Assembly: GCA_013115145.1 (NCBI GenBank) | Contig: JAAPAO010000330.1 | Span: forward strand, 1 to 38,724 | Source of the DNA: Perkinsus chesapeaki | Taxonomy: Eukaryota > Perkinsozoa > Perkinsida > Perkinsidae | Direction of reading: 5' to 3' | Length of the DNA: 38,724 bases | Position numbers and translations under genes: made by a program | The notes under the pieces: model-generated | Told to the model about the DNA's origin: nothing | What the model saw: the letters and a program-made list of their open reading frames with translations, nothing else | Databases searched by the model: none | Shown here: positions 21,201 to 31,100 of the stretch, in pieces | Position numbering within the stretch: the first letter of the stretch is position 1 | How the letters are laid out: every line of letters begins with the position of its first letter

Positions 21201-23729
21201 ATAGTGTAACTGTCAGCCATTTAGTGGGCTTGGTGAGTTCACAACACTGTAGAGGCGGGCATCCGTCTTAATAGCATTATGCTTGAAATAAATGTAATAT
21301 ATTTATTTTTAGGATGATCCTTATCTAGTATATATTCAACGTATTATACAACAGCAGGCATCATCATCATCATCCACCCAGCTCTACCCGAGACCACTCG
21401 TTGATGATGTAACCATGTCCCCTCCTTCTTCCTCCTATCGTCATCCACTATACCCTTTCAGTTTGCATGGGACTTCATCTGTCTTGCTATCGGCGGTATG
21501 GTGTGCACCCAAGTAGCAGCTGCGTATCATATTTGGTCGACTAGGGGAGGCCTTACGCTCATTGGAAGAGTAACAGCTCTGAGGCACTCGCCGAGCACTG
21601 CTGTCTTTACAGCCCTTCTTGCCAGGTATTCGCTGGGATCGGCCTCGTCCTCAAATGGTGCATCGCAATAGTGCTCGGAGGTTTCCTACCGTCTCTGACC
21701 GTTGGTTGTGTGGTCCTACTTGCACTGGAATCATCAGGTCAGCAGCAGCAGGGATAATATCGTGGCGCGTGACGTTAATGTTAGGTTCGGGCAGCCCCCT
21801 TGAACCTGCTAATAAGCAGAGTTTGATGTCATTAGCTTTAAGCCAACTTCCTGTCACCGTCGGTGCTATCGTTGTTATGCTAGTTGGTCATCTGGTCATA
21901 TCTGTCACACAAGTGGCCGAACAAGGCGTCCTGTCCTGCCTCAAACCACAGGTAAAAAGTGATGACAGTATTACCGTTAGTGATGATGTCATTCTAGGCA
22001 AGAGATGCCATGCGTGACTCACCAGCCATGGTGGCATGTTTTGGTCATATCATCGGCGGTGACACTGAGGGAGACCTGCAGCCAGCTGGAGATAATCAGC
22101 AACGGCGAAGGAGTGCGGCGGCTGCGGCAGGGAGCAGGAATAAAGGCATAGTTGCAGTGCTGTATTATTCCTTGCTTTATATAACATATAAACTAACATT
22201 GGTAAGGGTTGTCTTATGCCAACCGCAGCCCCAGCAGCAGCTGCACGCATGCACAAGCCTTTGTTAGGTGTTCCTGTGTGTCCTGCCAGCGTTGGCATTT
22301 CAACATCATTATCTACCTCTTCAAACTAGAATGGTGACAAGTGATATATCCAGTTCGATGCCATCCACCACACAAGGAGGAGGAGGAGCCTCGCCTTTTG
22401 GAACGTCAGGTCAGATATCCCTTCCCTTCAACCGTGCAAGATACTTTTCAGGTTCATTGGACTACCTCTTGATTCCCGTTGAGTTCCTTTGCGGCCATGT
22501 ACTTTTCCCGTTGGTCGTTCGCCGACCACCGATGCCCCCCATCCTTGCCTGGTTTGGGAGGAAGATAGTCAGGTGAGGCGGAGTCCTCCATCTCTTGTCG
22601 TTCATTACCCCATCAGGTTGCTTGGGCTAAGCTCGCCTTTCCTAGATTGTGGCTCTCCAGCGGGTAGAGCTGTCCCTGTTGCTTGGACTCTATCGTTGGT
22701 ACTTCGGCTGGTTACTTTGCTAGCATTGGCCGCCGGATGCACACTCGCAATCATCACTACAATGCCAGTAAGCTGATGGCTACTCTAACGAGCATCATCT
22801 TTTTGCGCTTAGTTGATAATTGGTCGCAAGGCTTGCAAATTGATACTACCTGCGACGGTTCTAAAATACGTTGATGACTTGCAGGCGGCCCCGATGGGTG
22901 TAGTGCTCACTTTGCTTGGTGGCCAGGTAAGATGTCGGCTATCTGGCTCGCTGTCACCATTGTGGTAATGTTATTAGGTTCTACTTCGCCTCCTTGCAAT
23001 GTTATCATCCTTACCGAGCGCTATTCGGTCATTAGCATCTCATTTGGCCAATAACCGTCACCTTGTTCGTTCATTCTTTTACAACACTGGTAGCTTCATC
23101 TTAAGTTTGGTATCCTTCACAGCCGCTACTGTTTTTACACTAATCGTGGCACCCCTTCTATTGGGCCTTATGCTCTACTGCCTTCTAGTGCTGCCCAATT
23201 CTGCCTCTGATATCGTCAACACAGCGAGTGCTCCAGCAAGATTGTTCGTCTTTCCGTGCTGGGTCGCTGGGCTGGTGGCGATGAAGGTAAGCTGTTGTGC
23301 TTGACCATCCAATAACATTTCATTTAGGTATGGATTCTAACTGTAGCTACCCGTGCCGACACAGCATGGGCAATGTATGACAGTCATGGTATCCTCTACC
23401 CTCCCCTTCACCGTGAGATTTGCATTAACCTTCTATGGCCATCTGTTAGAGTATGGTTATTCCATACAACAGTACCGTCAACTATTGCTAAGATCCTTAC
23501 AGTATATCTTATGAGTAACTTCGATTCGGTTGATTACATTTGTGCGCTCATTACTCGATATGCTGTTTTGTTCAGCATCGGCCTCCATGTTTGTTTCTCT
23601 AAGATTATACCATCACTGAGTGAATCGATATCTAACTATCACAGACGGATGTTTGATGAAAGATATTTGGTATCAACCGAGCTTGAGAATTTCGAGGCTT
23701 CAAATGAAGGAGAGTCATCCTCGACATGA
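18262..23729 (+). CDS. Doa10/MARCH6-type RING-CH membrane E3 ubiquitin ligase
   Basis: Doa10 (yeast SSM4; animal MARCHF6/TEB4) is the multi-pass ER E3 ligase of ERAD. A Ser/Ala-rich leader of about 94 residues precedes a C4HC3 RING-CH domain: MCRICGLGTEEGPLYHPCRC and GSIAYVHEQCLRRWL, then, after an 810-nt intron (18662-19471), NQRCELCGHKFSFRVVYAAN. The typical APSRLPLTYVL follows, then many membrane segments (for example PWLSMFLRKGMVPILCCGIV; FAWDFICLAIGGMV; FTLIVAPLLLGLMLYCLLVL). The diagnostic C-terminus FDERYLVSTELENFEA matches the DKYLVGQRL...Y ending of the family. The resolved exons are 18262-18661, 19472-19535, 19586-19706, 19750-19829, 19874-20355, 20381-20416, 20446 onward, and 22978-23286, 23328-23729. 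The region 20850-22900 contains further exons whose borders are partly uncertain. Four introns carry repeated-family cores and two are only 25 and 29 nt. Confidence 0.93.
19536..19585 (+). repeat. 50-nt intron with B-box-like core (family 1, antisense)
   Basis: It begins GTAATGGCGGGATCAAACCC and ends ATGGTTAG. The reverse complement holds GGGTTTGATCCCGCCA, a tRNA T-arm/3'-end-like sequence. Removal joins FSFRV to VYAANAPSRLP exactly as the RING-CH family requires. Confidence 0.88.
19707..19749 (+). repeat. 43-nt hairpin intron (family 2)
   Basis: CACAAATTCGT and ACGAATTGTG form the two arms around GGCGCAGTG; the intron begins GTACCC and ends GTCAG. Removal joins AVTIWL to VLLPLVSV in frame. 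Confidence 0.88.
19830..19873 (+). repeat. 44-nt intron (family 2)
   Basis: It begins GTAGCAGAG, contains CAATTTCGTGGCGCAGTGAC and ends CTTTGCAG. It is only 80 bp downstream of a sister intron in the same gene. Removal joins PDHLQ to IYGFILGP. Confidence 0.85.
20356..20380 (+). other. 25-nt intron
   Basis: It begins GTTATG, contains TATGCTAACAC (a branch-point-like sequence) and ends CTATAG. Removal keeps frame between AIHLYMV and SMLALIVVPYYI, the latter matching the Doa10 family. Confidence 0.65.
20417..20445 (+). other. 29-nt intron
   Basis: It begins GTAATATTAGC and ends GTCTAACAG, with a CTAAC branch-point-like sequence four bases before the acceptor AG. Frame is kept from VVPYYI into GEGPCLIS. 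Confidence 0.6.
21738..21784 (+). repeat. 47-nt intron (family 2)
   Basis: It begins GTCAGCAGC, contains AATATCGTGGCGCGTGACG and ends ATGTTAG. Frame is kept from VVLLALESS to GSGSPLEP. Confidence 0.75.
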
Positions 23730-24113
23730 GTTCGTCAGCATCAGAGTTGATCAGCCTGTGCTTTGGTTTCTCAGTGTACCCTTATCAGATTAGAATACAT
23801 CATTACATTCGCTTGTACACATTATGAAATATTATTTCCTATTCTGCCCTAACGGTCTTGAGTAGTTATAGTGGACGTACCACAGTGGGCGCCACCGCCA
23901 TCTTACTGCGAGCTTCACGAGAAAGCTTCCGGGGCTTAAGCACCATTTGGAGGCCATATATTTCCAATCCGTCCTGCAGAGATATATAATACCTCTCAAT
24001 CTGTAAAAAGAGCAGTCATTCCGACTAATTCTAAACAATCTCCATTCAATAGAGACTTTGCCTACACCCGATGGTCGCGAGGCTTTGCAGCCACGGTGCT
24101 ACACCGGAACTCA

Positions 24114-24170
24114 GGCAGTTGCCAACTGCCAACAGCCACGGTGCTCACCGTGGCCAACTGCCAGTTGGCC
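24114..24170. repeat. Nested inverted repeat
   Basis: The perfect arms GCCACGGTG (24135-24143) and CACCGTGGC (24146-24154) are separated by CT. They are flanked by GGCAGTTGCCAACTGCC on the left and the near-palindrome GGCCAACTGCCAGTTGGCC on the right. The block CAGCCACGGTGCT also occurs as a direct repeat about 45 bp upstream. Confidence 0.8.
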
Positions 24171-24452
24171 CGCGCTATCTACGGACTGCTATAGGTCAAT
24201 CCTCGAGCACCTGAGGCTCAAGCCCACTATGCACTCCTACGCTCAAGCCCGTATTATCAATTTCCTACGACCTTTTTACAACGCAAGCCTTTGTGAAGCT
24301 GATACGAGACAATTTGTTGTTAAAGGATGGAGACGACGGGCAGTCTAACTGCCAGATAATTTAAATGTCATTCCACTGTAGACCGAATGAAAAACTACGA
24401 GGAATGAATGTACAGCTGTAGTGCTGAAATTGTGGATGATTCAACGAAAGTT

Positions 24453-24570
24453 GACAGAGTGGCTCAGAGGCCTGACGGATCCTGTCGGAAGGATCGTGGA
24501 CTCTCTAGCTGAGGAGCTGAGGGTGTGTGGGCTCCACATGATGCTGGCCAGCTAGAGAGGACCGGTCGAT
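24453..24570 (+). ncRNA. Possible structured RNA
   Basis: Arms CTCTCTAGCTG (24501-24511) and CAGCTAGAGAG (24549-24559) pair perfectly over 11 bp. A smaller hairpin GGATCC...GGATC lies just upstream, and the first bases GACAGAGTGGCTCAGAGGC resemble a tRNA D-arm region. No known RNA family was matched. It could also be an inverted repeat without transcription. Confidence 0.25.
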
Positions 24571-24600
24571 ATGCTTGGTATAGTAATATACTGCAAAAGC

Positions 24601-26381
24601 CTAATTACATACATAACCATATACGTATTGAGTGTTGCACTCACCCGGACCGCTCCTCACTTTAGGATCTCTGAATATCCTAACATAACCATTCTCTCCC
24701 CAGCCAGTTCCTTCACTATTTCTAAGCTTCCAGTAACTGACCCAATAACTAGGGGCATCGCGTGACATGGTTAAAGAGCTACCCGACGCCGTTTTCTGTT
24801 CCGTATCCGACCAATAGCATAGCGTGGTTTGGAGCTCCGTTGCAGCTGAAGTCTGCAAGAAATTGGGCTCAGCATAACTGTTGCGATTCACATCGTACCT
24901 TTCAAAATCCCGTTCTTGTACTGCTTCCATTGTGGCGCAGTGTTGGCCACAGCAACAGCTATTGGGCCTTTCGCCAGTTCAAAGGAGAGGAGATTTAGTC
25001 TGTTACTGTCGATCGTCACAGACTTGGCCGGGCTGATGTCGCCTTTCTGGAGAAGATGCGCATCCCAAACGTCGAACGTTTCCACTCTACCCTCAGACAT
25101 TGTTTAGTCTTGTCTTGTACCACTTGACGACACACCTCGTCCTTCGCGGTGTACGCGTAGGCAGCATCGGAAACTATTCCATTCTCAGACACGTATTTCT
25201 GAGCTAGTGTTCTGGAGCCGCCATAGCAACCCCTGAAATACACTGTCACCTTACTAGAGGGTCACTTACTTATTCCCTAGTGATTGGGAACAGTCTATTA
25301 TTTGCTGCACCGAAAACCTTTCCAGAAGACCACTTTGAATTTTCATAGCTGACTCCAGAGCACCTGAGAAAAGCAACCCGAGTCGTCAGTGCCTTATTTC
25401 ACGACGTGATAGACCGAATCCCCTGGAAGGAACACGGATGCGCTCTTGAACACGGAGCGATGACCAAGACGGCGCGTGATCTGGGCACGTGGTGTCGCCA
25501 AGAACATGGCAGACACCATCTAGATGCTTGTTCCGTCTTTTGTAACAACCAGTTCTCTCATCGAAAAACGTCTGATGATGCCCTGCTCGGTCTAGAACAC
25601 AAACAGTCTTCGAAAATTATTTGACATATCGTTTCTTCTCGCCTTACGTCCTACCCAGTGCAGCCATTGCGTAACAAGCACCACACTTTCCTTGAGCAAG
25701 CGGGGCATTCACTGCTCCAAGTTCAACCCAGTCAATGCTTGTAGGGGATGTGAGAGAGATGTTCTCTACCGCATCATTCGGCCACCCTTCTACAGATGTA
25801 TAGCCTGCGAGGGAACATTGGAAAAGTTGACAGCCTTTCTAATAGCAAGTTGCGATACCTGTCTCAGGGTCGAAGAGGCTTCCATTTCGAGAAGCAAACT
25901 CTTCGTCAGTCATAGCCGAGTATTGGTTGACCGCCAATCTATAGGATAGATCTGAATGGGTACACGGCATAACTAATTGACGTATTAACTACTAATTCAT
26001 AATCATTCTTGTTTATGAGAACTTATTCTGCAATTTATGGCGCGTAGCTACTTTCTTATCTAGATTGAATCTAACTACTTGGGGACATATTCCTTTGTCT
26101 GGACACCTACTTCTGTTGTTTGTCTTTTCTATGAATGCCATATTCTCCTTAAAGACCGCAAATCTATACTCATCTTCCTCTATCCCATTAAAATATATCG
26201 AGTACCTACCGGCTCGGATTTGGTCGTGCTTCGTTCACCTTTTCGGAGCCCCTCACCTCTTTTTGAACTGTGTGTATTTTCCACGTAAGCCTTCTTGTTG
26301 ACTAACCACGTCTACTTCATCAGCACAAGCGTTGACGGATAGCACCAGAATCGCGATGAATGTGGGAAGGCTTAATTTCAT
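24601..26381 (-). CDS. Secreted papain-family (C1A, cathepsin L-like) cysteine protease
   Basis: Nine exons keep frame and give 354 residues. A signal peptide (MKLSLPTFIAILVLSVNACA) is followed by an I29 inhibitor prodomain (EEDEYRFAVFKENMAFIEK; LAVNQYSAMTDEEFASRNGS). The mature domain begins near SPTSIDWVELGAV. Q142 (LAQGKC) forms the oxyanion hole, catalytic Cys148 lies in KCGACYAM, His296 in NGAPNHAMLLVGYGTENG and Asn316 in KLRNSEGTGWGENGYVRI. The GCYGGS motif and several paired cysteines are present. Oddities: the residue after the catalytic Cys is Tyr instead of Trp, and the usual NSWG reads NSEG. Intron lengths are 51, 159, 54, 291, 37, 32, 46 and 46. A role in the lysosome or in extracellular digestion is inferred from the signal peptide. 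Confidence 0.95.
25092..25123 (-). other. 32-nt intron in the protease gene
   Basis: It begins GTGGTACAAG and ends GTCTGAG on minus. Removing it joins AKDEVCRQ to GRVETFDVWD and keeps frame through the active-site His exon. Confidence 0.75.
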
Positions 26382-28145
26382 CGGAGAGTTGCTAAACTAA
26401 GTTCTGTAGCGGAACTGGTATTCTAAGATCCACCACTCGAGAATCCCGGGCAATAATTTTATACCTGAACTCAGACAGAGGTCGGTATATTTCAGGGAGC
26501 GTGAAATTCCATTTCGGCGGTGAATGAACGGCTACTGCTTCAAACTCGTGGGTACGCGAGCGTGTCACAGCTGTGACAGAATGATGAAATCATTCGTAGC
26601 AGCTTACGGTGGGCGCCGCCAGGTGCCGTGCTCACAAAGATAGACGGGTGAAGTGAGGAGGAACATTACGGCCGAGAGGACGGAGAGTTTGAGGGCCGGA
26701 ATTCACCTCAGGTATACTCTTCAAACAATAGGCTTCAAAAAATCGTAAATGCTCCGTCTCCTCGCCTACACCAATTTCGGGACAAAATTTTTGTCTCCCT
26801 CGGAATTGAGTGGTTGCGCGTTGAAATGTCACTTCAGCGTGGATTATCTAATTGAGATACTTCTTTCAGATACAGGTTTCTGACATTCACACGCCATTGA
26901 AGCTCTTCCGTACAGTGTAGCACTGTGGTAGGCAGTGGTTTCCCAAATACAGTCATCAAGCACCTAGTAGAACCCTGTTCCCACCGGAGCGGCTCCGGCG
27001 GAGCCCCTCCCACCTGCTAATCTAGTTCGGACGGTCCCCATTTTGATGTCCGAACTAAGTATTGATAAGTACCTTCAACAGCCGTTACGCTGTGGACTAT
27101 ACTCCGTAGTATTTTCAAAGGAGGTATGGACTAGTGGTCAACTTGACTAGGTCGAACTAGGATGAAATCAGAATCTTCGTGAGCTCGCGGCATCCCCTAT
27201 TATTGGCTGGAGCTATAATCACCACACACACAGCTGTAGTCCCTACAAGATAGCGAAATAGAACTACACAATTTGCTATTTCGTTCTGGGCTGTATTAAT
27301 TTGGACGTAGCTTCTACAGGGTGTATAAAACATAAGAGCCCACCCCTCGTAACTTTCGATAGCCATCGAGTTTGATGATGTAACACATACCAATCGGCCA
27401 AGGTACTATTCTTGGCGGTTTCATCCGCGAGCACCCGAATACAGGACCATCTTTTGAACAGAGAAAACAAGCCAAAAAGAGCTGGCAAAATTCTCTACAG
27501 GTTCATCTGCCCTCTGGAGAGATGCCTTAACTAAGCGATGATCAACGCTTTTCTAACGTCTCATTGAGCAAACACAAACCCGACTGGCATCCCAGCTCTA
27601 CGCGGTTCATGTTTCCGGTTTATTTCGAAGATATCTCGAGACAACGTGAAGGATATTGGTCACCTAGAGCAAGTGTTCATCCCTGTTGGGATGACATGCC
27701 TGTTCTAGTGTTTATGAGAGCATGCGAGGGATGGAGGAGAAGGCTTCGATTCGTCGAGGGAGCGGATTGGTGCCACTTCGAGCACTTCTTCCAACTCTGC
27801 CATCGTTTTTCTCTACTTTTCAATGATTCAATTGCCTAATGTGATGAGGTGGTTGAGAGAAAGCTTAGTAGTTGGTGTTGTGCGATTTGAGCTGTATTAT
27901 ATCACAACCATTCCCTAGGTATCCTTGACACAGAATACACTCCTGTCTCTGAACGATGTGTAGAGTCATGTGTTTTGGACATGATCCATATCACATTGAC
28001 GATGTCTAAATGCCTTTCAAGAGAGATGTCTTGAGAGAGGTTGATGAGCATGCATTATCTTAGTAACGGTTAGATAATCTTGTTGGTACTTGAAAACTCA
28101 AATCAAATTATTAAGGACATGGAGTATAACATAATTGCCCATGTT
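26382..28145. other. Stretch without a supported gene
   Basis: It lies upstream of the protease start and downstream of the LRR gene stop. Open frames exist (minus 26632-26832, minus 27157-27393 and 27276-27488, plus 27564-27839) but none shows a recognisable domain or joins convincingly to neighbours. The minus block reading FRGRQKFCPEIGVGEETEHL (about 26780) looks exon-like. A small unidentified gene may be present. Confidence 0.4.
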
Positions 28146-31100
28146 TCAGAACTCATAAGCACAATAAGCAACAGCAATCTCCTTACGAAGGTTCATCTTC
28201 GCACTTGACTCATCACAAACATAAGTAACCTCCCAGAATCCTTCAAATGGAACACAACGATACCAATCTTGCGGTGGATCCATCGGTAAAGATACCTGGT
28301 AGAATATAAGAGAGATATCTCGAAGGTCAGTTATGGCACCTCTGGAGATGTTCCAATTCGGGAATTGATAAATCGGCTATCTTCAGCCTTTTTTAGTCTC
28401 AAGACTATCTGTGCCAAAACTCTCCCTTCATGTGTTCCAAAATGACAGACAAAAATTGAATTGTCGGCTCGAAGAGGATTGAGAAGGTTCAATCTGATGA
28501 TGAAATATGAACGTCTTTTAGTCGATCTCTTACTTCCCTAAACGGTGTTCTAATAGAACAACGCAGCTCGGACCAAACTGGGGCGGAAGCCCCATTCGAG
28601 ATCGGCAGAAATGATCACGTATATTAACGTAATCAATTATCCTATTATACCTGATAGATCCACATAGCAGAATGCAGAACACATCACCGACAACACCACC
28701 TACAATATTATGAAAATGTCACGTCTCAATTGCATGGTTTGGTTGGTAGGGGGGAACATCGCGAGGAGGTTGTCGACTTGGGCACATTTAACATAGAAGT
28801 GATGACTAACACGTCGAAGGCACATTATTATCTGGAATAGAGCATCATAACCAATCGCAATTAAAATACACCTACCACTTCAGGGCTGAGCTTAGCCTCA
28901 TCTAATGCTGTTTGTATTGCATGAATTACCTGAAAATTGAGTATAGTAATTACAGAGGTAAACTCTAGCCTACTCTCAGCCAGGCTTCCGCGGTGATTGG
29001 CGCCGCTCCTTTAGGAGCCCGATGAGGAGATACATAATCAAACTCCCAAGTCCCCGAGCCAGGCAGTGACCAATCCTGTCCATATCTGAAGTCATGTTTA
29101 TATCACTGACTTATTAAAAATAGGTTACTTAAATGGGACACCGTCAATGTGTTCATTCCTAAAGCATTGATAATTGCCATATTGGCTAACATCAGGCCTT
29201 CCTTTGGCTTTGCACCATTCAACGTCCCATCTATTAGTGTACCTAATAATCTTAACCTCTCAGAAAGATTCACTCTATTCCAAGCATTTACACTAAGTGT
29301 TCTGCAACCATATAGTGATCGGCAGTTTTAAGATCAAGCTTGTAGTGGCCAGATGGATTGGAGCCACTAAATACAAAGTATCTGATATGAATTTATTGAG
29401 GTTAGGTGAGGCGAATGGGCATACTGTTTAACATCTATTGGATATACCAGACGTTTCCCTAATTTCTTCTTTTTAGGCAAGCCGATACCCAGAGCTTGCG
29501 GTAGCGAGACCTGTGGAGGGGCTGGCAATACTTGTTATTCAACCACATTGTGATGACCTGCTGGCGGAATATTGTAACTTTAGCGAGGTACTCCATCAAT
29601 GACAATGCATGGGCAGGATCTAATATCTTATCCAGGAACGTTTCCAAGAGGAACACCTGCACACCATCACCGCGATAACCATGGCAGTGCTGATAGGTGT
29701 AGATATGACTTTGAGTTCGCTGGTAACACTCGCATCAAAGAGCTTTGTAACTTGGAAAGCCTCAACGGCAAAATCCTTCGAGAGTGCCTCAATTATCGGC
29801 CTTCTCGACACGTCCTGACTGCAGTTGGAGTAACTGATCCCGAACTGATAAGTTGTGACATATCACCCATACCATCGCATGAGCCTTTGGAATAGATCCT
29901 CTGATAGCCTTTTTCGTATTGTACGAGTTGGATCATCATTTAATGTTCGTGGATCGAGGGCTGCTTGGGCCGACTTTTGACGGTATCTAGCATCGTAACG
30001 TTGGAAGACCTTTGCAAATTTAGCTACACTGCAGTGTAGGTTAACATGCCTTCATCCGGCAACTGCCAGACATTCTCCTCGTCTAACTCAAAGCCAGTAA
30101 GGGCCATTCCATTATGTCTTATCTGCGGCAGAGATATCTCAACCCTCACTTTACCCTGCTGGTTACTGTATTGTTACCTCATAAAAGGTGTCTGAGAAGC
30201 CAACCGTATCCTGAATGACTTGCCACCGTCTAAGGCATTGTCTAGCAACTGCACGATTGTAAGGGTTCTCCATATGAAGCCTGTATGACCCAGATGGATC
30301 CAAAAAATTGTAACTGATGATAAGGTCAACAACGAAGGGATAAAGGGATAATCACTTCGCTCCGCCGACTCCTGAGCCACCTCCACCACCAGCACCACTG
30401 TTACCACCGCTAGTGCCGCTTTCGCCGTAGTTATCACCACCTCCATCGTCACCTATTAATACAAGTTAATTGTTTTAAGGAGCTCCACACGTACCTTTGT
30501 TGCTGTCATCTACCGCTGAATACTCACAACGGTCTAGATCAATAAAGTACATGAGTCGGTCAGGTGGGTAGGGATTGAGGTACCTAGGAGAGCATTACCT
30601 CCGATACCAGCTGGATGAGGATGCATCTACATGAGACGTAGGAGAGCTCGAATGCCATCAGCACCGATAGGGTTATTAGCGACCAATACGGTACGAATAT
30701 TAGGATGGATACATAACGAGTCTGCTAAGACCTGATGATGAAGTGTATGCAGATAATGGAAGTAATAAGCTTACAAAAGCTGATTGATAATTCAATTGTG
30801 AGTTACGTAGGTCGACATACTCTATCGTTGCTATACCTTAGATGGAGAGTGACAATGATGACATTATAGTAAGTACACCTACTGCCAAGGTAGCTGCACA
30901 GTATATTCATACAGGGATAGCAATTAACCAAAGCCTTCCTTCCAACACATTCCTCTAACTTACTAAGGCCAGCTTTACCAAGATAACCAGAACGTGCAAA
31001 GTGAGTTCCCAGAGAATGGGTCAACAATCTGAGTTAAAGGTAGAGGTCAAAAGCCAGGCAGGAGGGGTACCCTGAGTTGTTAGAGCAACTTAATGAGGTT

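Larger units (their letters stand above)
23730..24600. other. Convergent intergenic region with inverted repeats
   Basis: It lies between the stops of the Doa10-type gene (plus) and the protease (minus). A 96-codon plus frame at 24058-24348 is present but rests on repeated sequence and resembles no family. Two strong inverted repeats are described separately. No terminator motif was recognised. Confidence 0.5.
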
